From contig JANXTU010000550.1 of the NCBI GenBank assembly GCA_025352235.1, positions 1 to 37,902 on the forward strand: 37,902 nucleotides of DNA, given 5' to 3'. The notes below the pieces were generated by a model. The model made no database searches. It had not been told where the DNA came from and saw only the letters and a program-made list of their open reading frames with translations. A program made the position numbers and the translations under genes. Shown here in pieces: positions 8,201 to 17,300 of this stretch. Positions within the stretch are counted from its first letter, which is position 1. Each line of letters starts with the position of its first letter. The stretch comes from Fimbriiglobus sp. Lineage in GTDB: Bacteria > Planctomycetota > Planctomycetia > Gemmatales > Gemmataceae.

Positions 8201-11200
8201 TCATCCTTTTGGCGAGGAACCGACTTCGACGTATCCTTGTAAAATTCGGGCCACGTTGCCCCAACTTCCAGTCGGGATCAGGTGGTAAGGGCCGAGCCAA
8301 TCGGCGGTCGCCGGCCTTTGAATTCGCAGCCAAATCTGCTGTTCCCGAGCAGCGTCGCGAAGGAGGCAAATGCCCGCGTCTACCGTACCGATGATATCGA
8401 TTGGCCAAGGCTCCGCCCACAAGCTTTCGGCACCGCTCTGCGACGGGATAGCCGATTTGTCAAATTCGCCGATTTTGACCGACTGCCACTTCCCTTCGAT
8501 CCATTCGCGTGTGAAGAGATTAAATGTTCCGGACCGGCGCGAATCCATCGAAATCTGAAACGCATGCCACACACTCGCATCGTCCATCTTCGCCCCAGCT
8601 GGAACCAGCAATTCCGATTTTTCTCCGCGGGGTGACTGTCGCATAGAAAGTAGAGCGCGGTGGCTTACATCCCCCGGTGGGGTGTATTGCAGCATCGCCT
8701 GGTCACCGGTCAAGCAGAATGCCAATTCCCAAGCTTTGCCGTGGGCAACGCGCTGTTTGGCGAAGCCCTCTTGAAAATCGAGCCGATCTGTCCCCCTCAA
8801 GAGATAACTTCGGGCGAGTTCTTGAATCAGCGGCAGTCGGCAGCCACCGCCTGCCAGTACTACCAATCGGTTGCGATCATCGGGAACATCCGTCAATTGA
8901 GCCCGGAGTTGCTCGAACGATTCCATTAGGTGATCGCGGATCGTTATGCCAGGAGTTCCGTCGAGCGATGTGTCATACAAAGTCACCAATTCGAAGTGTA
9001 GGACCTTGAGCAACTCTGCGCGCAGATCAGTCTCGCCTTCGGTCACTTCTCGAAGTCGGTATCCGAGTGACTGCGGCGGTTCATCGAGCGAGTTCGGAAA
9101 GACGGCCAAGCTATTGAGCCCCAATTCCCCGAACGCTGCGACGACGGGGGAAATGGTCGCATCGCGGCTCGGTTGGCAGAGGTCCCGTTTGATTGATTCC
9201 GCGAACACCCACAACCTCTCGGCATTTTGCCGCGCCTCGAGGTTCCACGTGAGAGGAAAACTGTCGCGGTCGGCTTCGTTCGCAAAGAGGATCCGGAATT
9301 CGTGGGTCTGAAGTTGCGATTTGAGATACCTGGAGATCCGTTCGCACAAGATCCGTACGATGCAGCGCGTAATGTCGTCCCCGCCGAAGTCGGGCCGGCC
9401 ACCGACGCCGATCAGCCGGGTTTGCAATTCGTCGGCGGGCGTCAGTACGACATCTAGTACGACCGTATCTACAGTTCCTCCTCCGAAGTCGTACGCGATG
9501 ACGACGGCCCCCTTTTCGAGATCGATACCCCCCGTCTCACCCGATGCCGGTTGCGACCAGAGAGCGCGGAGGGCGCTCAAAGCGCACGCCGTTGCCTCGT
9601 CGAGACGCGGCGGCATGATGTCGATTCGGCGTTCGGGTCGACCTTCGCCGACCGCGGCACGAACTGTTTCAATGGTTCTTGCCAATCGGTCTCGCACATT
9701 AGCTGGCCATTTCGTCGGGTAGGTTAGTCCGAAAATGCCGATTTCTTTGTCGAGGAGTTGTTCAAGCGCATCGATCATTCGTCGAAGATATTCCGCCGCG
9801 ATCACTTCGACGGGGTAGTCGCGCTGCCTTCCATCCGGATCGCGCAAACGGACAGGGTTTCCCGCGAGAAACAAACGCTTCAGCCCCCGCAGGACACACT
9901 CGGGATTGGCACTCACCGGGATCAACTCTTGCGCCTCGATTCCGACGGCCAACTCTGGAGAGTCCTCCGACTCGACCGATTTTACATAGAGAGCGGAGGA
10001 GAATCGCTCGAATTCTTCGGGGCGCGTCGGATCGAGCGCCACAGGATGAACGAAACCGACTCCGCCGATCGCAGCGCAATTGTTCGTTGTGCCCCAATCG
10101 AATGCGAGTGCATCGCTCATCTGTGGCATACGGTCGAAACGGACGCGCAAAGGATATCGGGCCAAATCGAATCCGCCGCGATCGCGGATCACCACGGCCA
10201 CATCGTGGTTCTTCCCCGCCATGTGATCCGCCGCGCGAGAAATCCCCAAGGTATTGATCTTCATTCTGAGTCTAGTCGGCCGCTTCGCATCGCTCGAAAT
10301 TCGGTCATCGAGCCGCTGCATTGGTTTCAACCAAGCGGCGTGTTCGCCCGGTTCGATCCGGATCGCGCCCGTCGGGTCAGGATGGGCCGATGCTGTTTCT
10401 TCACTGGAGCTTTCCAAGAGGTAGAGATCGAAGACCTTCGGCCGGCCACCGAGATTCACACTGATATCTTCTTGGGCCATCGCCCCGGATGAGAAGATCA
10501 TGATGGAGGGCTTCTGTCGGAGTGAAAGCCTTGCGGGGTAATGGACGGGATCGGGGATACCGCGCAGGTGGAACGAGAGGTCGAACGGAACGCGATCCAG
10601 TGTGCCGGAGCACTCTTTGAACTGAAACTTGAAAGTTTCCGGCTGCCCGGGCCAGAGGATCGGTCGGTGGGTGGGTTTGCGCTCCGGGTGGTCGGTCGAC
10701 ATACTGACGGATCTGCAAATCCTCCTGATGGTTTCGCGTGCTTCCGGAAGTAACACTACCGAGTCGACCGCGACGGGTACGCTGCTCGAATTAAGTGTCA
10801 GCACTACAAACGCCGTTTGCGTCGATTGATCGAGGTAGGCAGTAAGCTCGGTCGATTGGTCTGCGTCGGATACCGGATCGATCCTGAGTGGCACCGTAGG
10901 GCGCGACCAGAGTCGGAAACTGAAAGATTCGGGATTTAGACCCGGCAAGAAGAGCTCACCGAAAAGACCCTTAGCCGGAGAACGCTCCGTGATCAATCGC
11001 CTCTCAGGCGTAATTGCGGCTCGGCCCGTACCCGCATTCCACTTGATTGAGAGGTGAACGGTGTTCCCGTTCGCTTCTCGAATCGTGCCACCGGCACGCT
11101 CCCACTCGATAAAATCCACCAGTGGAATCGGCTTCGTTCCCGGCGCGGAATCCCGCCTGGCGCCCACCCGGGCTCTCTCAAGTTCCAGAGCGATTTCAAA

Positions 11201-11389
11201 GTTGTCCGAGCCCGCATCCAAATAGGCCCAGACTTCTCCTAGACCAGAATCGGAAAAGATGGCCCCTTGATTCGCACGCAACCCAATGGTCTGGGCACCG
11301 CAGAGGGGGCAATAGAGATCGACATCCGCGAATGGCCACGGATAGGCGATCTCCTTCGGGCATTTCGGGCATCGGACGAGGGCGCTCAT
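8201..11389 (-). CDS. Zinc-ribbon protein with C-terminal Hsp70/actin-fold ATPase domain
   Basis: 1062 aa, longer than a DnaK (about 640 aa) and with a different layout. Residues 7-30 form a zinc ribbon (CPKC at 7-10, CPLC at 27-30). Residues of about 50-420 are beta-rich and unassigned. The Hsp70-like ATPase follows: phosphate-1 loop DWGTTN (431-436), phosphate-2 loop DFGGGTVD (634-641), a GGRPDFGGDDIT segment (663-674) matching the Hsp70 GGEDFD region, and adenosine loop LAGGGCR (845-851). All nucleotide-contact motifs appear intact. The C-terminal part (about 900-1062) does not look like the canonical substrate-binding domain. There is no signal peptide. The ATG overlaps the stop of the tubulin-like gene (ATGA 11386-11389). 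It probably uses ATP to remodel or regulate partners of the same operon; the substrate is unknown. Confidence 0.85.
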   Translation of the reverse strand: MSALVRCPKCPKEIAYPWPFADVDLYCPLCGAQTIGLRANQGAIFSDSGLGEVWAYLDAGSDNFEIALELERARVGARRDSAPGTKPIPLVDFIEWERAGGTIREANGNTVHLSIKWNAGTGRAAITPERRLITERSPAKGLFGELFLPGLNPESFSFRLWSRPTVPLRIDPVSDADQSTELTAYLDQSTQTAFVVLTLNSSSVPVAVDSVVLLPEARETIRRICRSVSMSTDHPERKPTHRPILWPGQPETFKFQFKECSGTLDRVPFDLSFHLRGIPDPVHYPARLSLRQKPSIMIFSSGAMAQEDISVNLGGRPKVFDLYLLESSSEETASAHPDPTGAIRIEPGEHAAWLKPMQRLDDRISSDAKRPTRLRMKINTLGISRAADHMAGKNHDVAVVIRDRGGFDLARYPLRVRFDRMPQMSDALAFDWGTTNNCAAIGGVGFVHPVALDPTRPEEFERFSSALYVKSVESEDSPELAVGIEAQELIPVSANPECVLRGLKRLFLAGNPVRLRDPDGRQRDYPVEVIAAEYLRRMIDALEQLLDKEIGIFGLTYPTKWPANVRDRLARTIETVRAAVGEGRPERRIDIMPPRLDEATACALSALRALWSQPASGETGGIDLEKGAVVIAYDFGGGTVDTVVLDVVLTPADELQTRLIGVGGRPDFGGDDITRCIVRILCERISRYLKSQLQTHEFRILFANEADRDSFPLTWNLEARQNAERLWVFAESIKRDLCQPSRDATISPVVAAFGELGLNSLAVFPNSLDEPPQSLGYRLREVTEGETDLRAELLKVLHFELVTLYDTSLDGTPGITIRDHLMESFEQLRAQLTDVPDDRNRLVVLAGGGCRLPLIQELARSYLLRGTDRLDFQEGFAKQRVAHGKAWELAFCLTGDQAMLQYTPPGDVSHRALLSMRQSPRGEKSELLVPAGAKMDDASVWHAFQISMDSRRSGTFNLFTREWIEGKWQSVKIGEFDKSAIPSQSGAESLWAEPWPIDIIGTVDAGICLLRDAAREQQIWLRIQRPATADWLGPYHLIPTGSWGNVARILQGYVEVGSSPKG

Positions 11390-14300
11390 GACGAAGGTCG
11401 CTGGATCGCCAAAGCCAGAACCGGGATCGGGAGATCCCGCGTGTTAATCGGGGTGAATTCACCGAGCCGATCGCGCGCGATCTCTTGCCACTGCCGCCAA
11501 AGATCGGCGCGTTCGTCTGGGCGAGTTTGAGGTTCGTACATCCTTCGGTTGATCTCTTCGAGCGGAGCGATCAGAGCCAAAGCGCCCGCCGTCCGGCTCA
11601 ACCGCCCGCGAATGCGGGGGAGTATTCGGTCGCGGACGAACGATAGCAGCGGGTGCTCTCGTATTTGCTTGTTGCCTAGCAAGACTTCGACCCGTCCGCG
11701 GAGATCTTCGTAGAACCACCGCAAAGCGGCCCAGAGCGTCGCGAGTGGTCGGCCCTCCGATGCGAGCCCGGCATCAGTTAACCAGCGGTCGATGTTGATC
11801 TCGAGCACGCGCGCGCGGTCGGGATCGCTGGTCAGGTTCCGGACGACTTCCTCCAGCTGCGTCCCGAGTTGGCTCGTGAATTCTTTGTAAACCATCGAGA
11901 AGGTGTTCCGGCTCGGGTCGTACAGGACCTGCCCGACGATGATGCCTATGACTGCTGACTCTAAACAGTGCGCCATCCTCGTCTGCTTGGCTTGATCGAT
12001 GTGCCGGATTTCAGGCAGTTTTCCCTTGAAAAAATCGGCATGAATGTGAAGCTCGCTCGCACGCTTCGAGCGGTCATACCGATCACCCAAATCACCTAGG
12101 CTCGCCGCATAGCAAAGAGGGATGCCGACTTTCTCGCGATAAAGAACGATGGCGTCCGATTTCAGATCTAGTGATTCAAGTCCTGTCAGGCTAAGAGAAT
12201 CCTTTTCTCCGGAGCGGCGGAGCATCTCTAAGAATCGACTCCCCGGTACAGTCTGTTGACCTGCCATGCCGAGCATCTGGCGCGGGTCGGTATCGACGTC
12301 TCGCGTCGTCAGTACATCTTTGTTTTTACGGATCATCGGAGCGGAATATGTCCGCAAATTTCGGAGGGGAGTCTCGAGGTCGGGTTGCACGAAAAACTCA
12401 TCCAGCGCGGTGATGTCCTCGGCAAATTGCGGCAGCAAGGCTTCGCAACTCGTCGCCAACTCGCGAGCGAAATCGTCGAAGTCCGCATCGGAAGCAGAGG
12501 ATAGTCCGTTGACGGGGAAAAACCTGAGAACCAAGTCCGATAGCGAGGACGCATCGGACAAGCGGGCGTTCGGCGATTTCTCGAGTTCGGCGAATATCGT
12601 GACTTCGAGTTGAACCCAGTCGATGCCGTCCGCGCGGCCGTTCGGAACGCGGAGCGCTTTCGCGATACGCTTTTCGTATTCCTCTTCGGTCTGCCGGTGA
12701 AGCAGCGAGGTCGTCCGTCCGCTTTTCGGTTTCTCGACTTCGGGATTTCCCCGGGCGTCGATTCGGCTCTGCTCGGGACGGCTCAACTCTTGGAATCGGG
12801 CGTTGAGATACTGTTCCGCTCTGGGCAATTTGGCAGAGAACGCCCTCAGACTGGACGCGTAGGACACACCCGCACCCTCGCGCCGAACGCGCTTGGCCGT
12901 ATCCTGAAAGAACTGGAAAATATCGGCCGCGATCGCTTCTTTGTACCAGCCCGCGATTTGACGCCGGACAGCGTCCACGGCTCGCAGTAGTTCGGCCCGA
13001 ATCGCCGTCCGCTTAAGATACAAAGGTACCTTCTTGGCATCGGCCAGTCGAGCTTCCCACCCTGCGGCGGATGCACCGCCAGCCGCCCGATATTCCGCGG
13101 CCTCTTCCACTCGGGAATCGAGAATCTCCTGATAGTTCTGGAAGAGGTGGATCGTATCCGGAATCCCCCACTCGCCGAGGCGGTACTTGAATAGTGCTTC
13201 GAGGCGAGTTTGCGCTATCTTCGTGAGTTCCTCTCGATTTTGACGTATGACGTTCGATACGGCAGCAGCGGGGACACGCTCACCGCGAGCCGGTGGAGCC
13301 GTCGCTTCTCTGTTCTCCGCGAGCCAGTCTCGCAACTCGGATTCGACAGCAGCAGTTTCGTGCCCCGAATCCAAGGTGGCCCGGATCCGTTTGTGCCGCT
13401 CATTCACCACATCGCCCATATGAGCGGTACTCCCCGCCGCCGTGCGCAGCAAGGCCCGACCGATTGGCAATACTGCCAAGGAAATCGGGGTCTGTTGGCC
13501 GTTCGGGGTGATAGTCGGCAGATCCGTCGCGTCGTCGGTTCCCAAATCGGCTTCTGACTTGGCTCCGTATTCGTTGGGAAGCAACCCTGTGGATCGGTTC
13601 CACCAGAGTTTGAGGAAGAGGGAAGCCAACTTGTGCGCGGCGGCCCGCTTCATCCGGGTACGGTCGAAATTCAACTGGGCCAGACCGAAGAGGCTGAATC
13701 TCCGGCTGACGTAGCGCGAGAAGAGTTCAGCCCCATCCTCCGCGTACACTTTTTGGGCCATGACGTCGATCGTTTTCGCCACGTCATTACTTCGATTCCG
13801 ACGCATTTCTGCCCCGAAATCGCCTGGATCGAAATAGAGGCCGATGTGCTCGGCGATCATCTGGCAAACCTCGGGCAGCGGGAGTTGTTGCCCGGCCAAA
13901 GGCTCGTTCGACGCTCCGACCATGTAGCAGATGTCCCACGGCGGGTTGTTGACCTTGGTGAGGTGATCGCGTTCCCAATGCACTTCGAAGAGTGGCGCAG
14001 GTCCCGTCTCTGGGTTCTTTGCAATAGCTGGGGGAACCGAAAGGTCGAACAGTCCTTCTCGACGAAGTGCGAAGTATTCCATTTCTCGGAGTGCCGCGAA
14101 GGCGTTCTCCTCCACTTTTTTCGACATCTCGACTTGATTCGCCAACACACCGCCCGGTCCGGTCATGACTTCGGGCATGACGAGGTAGTGGATGAGAATC
14201 GACTGGCCCAGATTTAGTTCGTCAAGCACATCGCGGACGAGCATGGCCGCGTCGAGGAACATTCCTGCCCCAGTTCCCCCTGCGAGTGAGTAAACAATCA

Positions 14301-14865
14301 CCACCTCGACTTGTTTTGGATTCACATCTTCCGGCCGTGCGCCTTCCGGCAACCAAGTCGGAATGAGTTCCGGACGGGTCGCATACTTGTGAATCTGTTG
14401 GAGTTTCTTCTTGAGGGCGTTGCGAATACTCTTGTAGTGATGGAAAAAAGCCAGTCGGCCGAAGAGTCGATTTTGCCCGGCCCCCTGAACCACGGCCGAC
14501 GACCCGTACTTGTTCATGTCCGCCGGCATCCACTCGAAGATGTGCGGGTAGCTCCGGGCCCCACCGTTGAAGTAGTTATCGAATTCGTGCGATTTGATGT
14601 CGCAGACTACAACCTCCGGTGTGTCCCCCTCGGTGTTTAGGCGGATGTTGCGTGCCACAAATGGCGTGAGCGGGTCGCCGGCGATGCCGTCGAGTTTTTG
14701 ATCATCCGTATCGATTGCCAGATAGCCGATCACTGGGAAGCCAATGCCACCGAAAGCATTCTTGCCGTATCGCTCGAAAAACTGCTTGCGAATGCGAAGG
14801 AGGACGTCCTTGCCCGTCCCGCCCAAGCCTATGAGTAGCGTCGGTGAAAGTTTGAAGCTCGCCAT
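11386..14865 (-). CDS. Tubulin-like GTPase (Tubulin_2-type), large
   Basis: 1159 aa. The N-terminus has a nucleotide-binding glycine loop, LIGLGGTGKDVL (residues 11-22), and the tubulin/FtsZ signature appears as SLAGGTGAGMF (193-203), a variant of GGGTGSG. This places it in the large tubulin-like family known from Pfam as Tubulin_2 rather than in FtsZ, which is about 400 aa. The remaining 850 or so residues are mostly helical with many charged stretches and have no recognised domain. No signal peptide or TM helix is visible, so it should act in the cytoplasm, perhaps as a GTP-dependent polymer or switch. GGGAGGG lies about 8 nt before the ATG. The gene starts 3 nt after the stop of the membrane-protein gene and its own stop overlaps the next ATG. 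It is not a TubZ-type partition tubulin, and this replicon has its own parA. Confidence 0.85.
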   Translation of the reverse strand: MASFKLSPTLLIGLGGTGKDVLLRIRKQFFERYGKNAFGGIGFPVIGYLAIDTDDQKLDGIAGDPLTPFVARNIRLNTEGDTPEVVVCDIKSHEFDNYFNGGARSYPHIFEWMPADMNKYGSSAVVQGAGQNRLFGRLAFFHHYKSIRNALKKKLQQIHKYATRPELIPTWLPEGARPEDVNPKQVEVVIVYSLAGGTGAGMFLDAAMLVRDVLDELNLGQSILIHYLVMPEVMTGPGGVLANQVEMSKKVEENAFAALREMEYFALRREGLFDLSVPPAIAKNPETGPAPLFEVHWERDHLTKVNNPPWDICYMVGASNEPLAGQQLPLPEVCQMIAEHIGLYFDPGDFGAEMRRNRSNDVAKTIDVMAQKVYAEDGAELFSRYVSRRFSLFGLAQLNFDRTRMKRAAAHKLASLFLKLWWNRSTGLLPNEYGAKSEADLGTDDATDLPTITPNGQQTPISLAVLPIGRALLRTAAGSTAHMGDVVNERHKRIRATLDSGHETAAVESELRDWLAENREATAPPARGERVPAAAVSNVIRQNREELTKIAQTRLEALFKYRLGEWGIPDTIHLFQNYQEILDSRVEEAAEYRAAGGASAAGWEARLADAKKVPLYLKRTAIRAELLRAVDAVRRQIAGWYKEAIAADIFQFFQDTAKRVRREGAGVSYASSLRAFSAKLPRAEQYLNARFQELSRPEQSRIDARGNPEVEKPKSGRTTSLLHRQTEEEYEKRIAKALRVPNGRADGIDWVQLEVTIFAELEKSPNARLSDASSLSDLVLRFFPVNGLSSASDADFDDFARELATSCEALLPQFAEDITALDEFFVQPDLETPLRNLRTYSAPMIRKNKDVLTTRDVDTDPRQMLGMAGQQTVPGSRFLEMLRRSGEKDSLSLTGLESLDLKSDAIVLYREKVGIPLCYAASLGDLGDRYDRSKRASELHIHADFFKGKLPEIRHIDQAKQTRMAHCLESAVIGIIVGQVLYDPSRNTFSMVYKEFTSQLGTQLEEVVRNLTSDPDRARVLEINIDRWLTDAGLASEGRPLATLWAALRWFYEDLRGRVEVLLGNKQIREHPLLSFVRDRILPRIRGRLSRTAGALALIAPLEEINRRMYEPQTRPDERADLWRQWQEIARDRLGEFTPINTRDLPIPVLALAIQRPSS

Positions 14866-14868
14866 GGG

Positions 14869-15342
14869 TCAGCCCTCCCGACGCCGGAAAATGGAAAACC
14901 GCACCAGTGCCGCTAGGCCGAGTCCCAGTAGCACAATCCCGATCCAGATGTAATTGCGGCCCAAGAATCGGCTGACTGTGCCGCCTGCTCCGAGGCTAAG
15001 TGGGCTCAAGAATATATCATCTGAAACGAGGCCGAAGACGATCAAGAACACAGTACAGGTTACCAGGATGAACGCGGCGAGTGAATCGCCGAACGCCACC
15101 CGGGGCCAAGGTGGTGTCCGCTTGCTCTCGGGATCGAGGCGTCCGGGAAACCAAACATGAAAGCTCAACAGCCACGCGGTGACCACGAGGGCAATCACAA
15201 TCAGCCAGCGCCATGGACTCCAAGGGAAATCCCAATGGAAGGGATCGTCTTGCGCCCGATTCGCCGCCGATGCGACTCCTGGCGACAAGAGTCCCCAGCA
15301 CAGGGAGAGCCCGAATACGATTCCGGCGCATCGAGTACTCAT
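14869..15342 (-). CDS. Small multi-TM membrane protein of the tubulin/vWA operon
   Basis: 157 codons from the chosen ATG at 15342, which overlaps the stop of the upstream gene as ATGA (15339-15342). An in-frame ATG at 15360 would add six residues. The sequence opens with a hydrophobic signal-like segment (GIVFGLSLCWGLLSPGVASA) followed by three predicted membrane helices around WLIVIALVVTAWLLSF, AAFILVTCTVFLIVFGLV and WIGIVLLGLGLAALVRF, and ends in a short basic tail (FRRREG). No enzyme motif is visible. It is the only purely integral membrane component of the operon and could dock the cytoplasmic tubulin-like and Hsp70-like ATPases at the membrane next to the vWA protein (inference). Confidence 0.8.
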   Translation of the reverse strand: MSTRCAGIVFGLSLCWGLLSPGVASAANRAQDDPFHWDFPWSPWRWLIVIALVVTAWLLSFHVWFPGRLDPESKRTPPWPRVAFGDSLAAFILVTCTVFLIVFGLVSDDIFLSPLSLGAGGTVSRFLGRNYIWIGIVLLGLGLAALVRFSIFRRREG

Positions 15343-16961
15343 GAGCCATTCCCCGAGCATTTGGGATCGTAGAGCCAGTACCGAGACAAGCTACGGCTTC
15401 CATGGTCGTGCTGATCGACAGTCAGAATAGCCGCCCCAATGATCGCGGGTAGTGTGAACCGGCTGCCCGCAAGCGGCGACTCATCCGTGTGGTAAAACTT
15501 TCTGGTCGTCAGGTCACAGACCCTGAGGATGCCCCGGCCGCTTTCGTTTTGTCCACTGAGTGCAATAACCCGACCGGCGACGCGGATTTCGTCGAAGCGA
15601 TCCGCCCTTTGCAATTCCCGAGTGGCGTTGACTTGCTCAAGCGTATTCACCCAACCCAGAATCGACTCGTTCAAATAGACCCATACTGAGCCACTATCGA
15701 GGTTCGCCACCCCTACAGGATGCCCGGTGCCCATCACCATACTGAATTGGATCTCATCGTCGCCGACAACCACTCTGGCAAAGCGCCTTGCGGCGATGCC
15801 ATCCTCGACTCCGACCGCCACTGAAATTGGGTCTCTACTCCGGACATTCTGCGGGAGGACGAAAAGGCGAAGGGTATCGGCGAAATTGGTCCCCAAATCC
15901 ATTTGGAAAGGAGTCGACACACTCAGGATTTTCGGGAGTGGCCGATCTGCGATTGGAGCGGCAAACGCCAAAAGTGCTTTCCCGCCCGCGACGAGCAATC
16001 GCGGCGGTTCGCGAGGTTCACCGGTCGGTAATGCGACGATCCCTGCCCCTCGTACCGCACTGAGTCCCTCCGCCGATAGCGTCCAATTTGTCGGTGCGGA
16101 CATCGGTGTCGACAGCGAAATGGCCCAGTACCAAATGCGAAGCGATTCGGGATTATCCGCCGAGCGGGTCAACCAGTAGAGCTTGCGTGCCGACCGATCA
16201 GTCGCATCTTCGAATCCCACAATGATCGGGCGACCGAGCATTTTTTCTGCTGGCGGGCAAACCCATCCGCCCGGGAACAATTCGGGCAGCGTCGATTGCC
16301 CCATGTTGACCGAGGCCAATGTGCAGAAGACCCGAACGCCGGCGCCAGATGATTGCACCAGCCAAGGCCCTTCACCGTTAGCGGTCCATCGGCGCGACTG
16401 CAAATCGTGCGGCCAAGGGTTGGCACGACCCGCTGCGATTTGGTGATTCGCCAGCGCTGCGAAGGGTTCGATCAATTTGAAACTGCCATCGGAGTGGCCG
16501 ATCCAAAGCCAACCTCCGACTCTTTCCAACTCGAACTCGTAGGGGGTCTCTGAATCGGGGCGATTCGGTTCCGGCGCAATCAAGCAATAGAGATCTTCGG
16601 CGCGGACGAGCTCGATTTCCGAGGATGCGGTGGCCTGAAAGCCAGGCGCATTCAAAGATCTGTTGCGGACTCGAACCTCGGCATCCGATGACCAATTCCG
16701 CGGATGAACCCGCCCGCAACCTCGGCAGTAGAGCGATGCCGGACGATTCCACGATCCGCACGTGCGACGCTCCAGTGGCGCGCAGCGTATGGCCACACGC
16801 CGGCAGGTATCGCAGACCGAGTAGGAATCAACGTTGGAGATTGCCGCTGAGCAATCGGGGTAAGGACAGGCCGATCTGATCCGTCGCGACGGATGGTAGT
16901 CCGCCGCAGGTGACGGTGGGAGCACCGCGCGCGCCGGGGAACTCGCATTGGTGAGGGTCAT
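15339..16961 (-). CDS. Double zinc-ribbon protein with propeller-like C-terminal region
   Basis: 540 aa from ATG 16961; a TTG at 16979 is possible but less likely. Eight cysteines at residues 32, 37, 50, 53, 60, 68, 79 and 82 can form two zinc sites, the second of the TCGSWNRPASLYCRGCGR type. From about residue 100 on, the sequence is beta-rich with recurring W-x-W/W-L-x and short Gly/Asp turns (WLWIGHSDGS, GPWLVQSSG, KLYWLTRSAD, SVWVYLNES), which suggests a WD- or PQQ-like propeller. That fold call is by eye only. No signal peptide is visible. It is the first gene of the operon, with a 5' leader carrying a large inverted repeat. It is probably a cytoplasmic interaction platform (inference). 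Confidence 0.75.
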   Translation of the reverse strand: MTLTNASSPARAVLPPSPAADYHPSRRIRSACPYPDCSAAISNVDSYSVCDTCRRVAIRCAPLERRTCGSWNRPASLYCRGCGRVHPRNWSSDAEVRVRNRSLNAPGFQATASSEIELVRAEDLYCLIAPEPNRPDSETPYEFELERVGGWLWIGHSDGSFKLIEPFAALANHQIAAGRANPWPHDLQSRRWTANGEGPWLVQSSGAGVRVFCTLASVNMGQSTLPELFPGGWVCPPAEKMLGRPIIVGFEDATDRSARKLYWLTRSADNPESLRIWYWAISLSTPMSAPTNWTLSAEGLSAVRGAGIVALPTGEPREPPRLLVAGGKALLAFAAPIADRPLPKILSVSTPFQMDLGTNFADTLRLFVLPQNVRSRDPISVAVGVEDGIAARRFARVVVGDDEIQFSMVMGTGHPVGVANLDSGSVWVYLNESILGWVNTLEQVNATRELQRADRFDEIRVAGRVIALSGQNESGRGILRVCDLTTRKFYHTDESPLAGSRFTLPAIIGAAILTVDQHDHGSRSLSRYWLYDPKCSGNGS

Positions 16962-17054
16962 GCTGAGCCACAAAGGCAAAAATCGAGATCCGATCGGTGA
17001 GTAGCCTAAGACTTACGTTCCAACGGTCGTTTGGCCAGACGGAATTCCGTAAAA

Positions 17055-17136
17055 CGATAAGGGATCTATCCCGCATGCCGCCGTCGTGGACCGACCGGCG
17101 AAGCCCGCCGTGGCATGCGGGATAGATTCCTTATCG
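17055..17136. repeat. Long near-perfect inverted repeat in the divergent control region
   Basis: Left arm 17055-17079 begins CGATAAGGGATCTATCCC and ends GCATGCC. Right arm 17112-17136 is its reverse complement with 24 of 25 positions paired; the one exception is GGG versus GGA. The spacer is 32 nt. It lies in the 339-nt interval between the divergent genes at 16961 and 17301, 94 nt before the ATG of the six-gene operon. Read on the minus strand the hairpin is followed by TTTT, so it could be an attenuator-type terminator in the operon leader. It could also be a palindromic mobile repeat or a double operator. Nothing else clear is visible in this interval. Confidence 0.85.
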
Positions 17137-17300
17137 GTAGGCCCGGTGGAAACGAGTGATCACACACCAATGTACTGCTACCTAAAAAGGTTATGACTTG
17201 GTGCGTTCGCACATCTACATTCGTGTGATGCCCGGACATCTTGGGATTGGACCATAACCCCTACTTGTCAGCCGGATCGAGCTGTCATACCGTTCGCAGC

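Noticed and set aside
8201-11389. A conventional DnaK chaperone
   Set aside because: The order of domains is reversed (about 420 extra residues before the ATPase), there is an N-terminal zinc ribbon, and no canonical substrate-binding domain or adjacent dnaJ/grpE.
11386-14865. Tubulin-like protein as a TubZ-type plasmid partition tubulin
   Set aside because: It is about three times too long, has the large Tubulin_2 layout and sits in an operon with Hsp70-like and vWA proteins. The plasmid already has parA and a partner.
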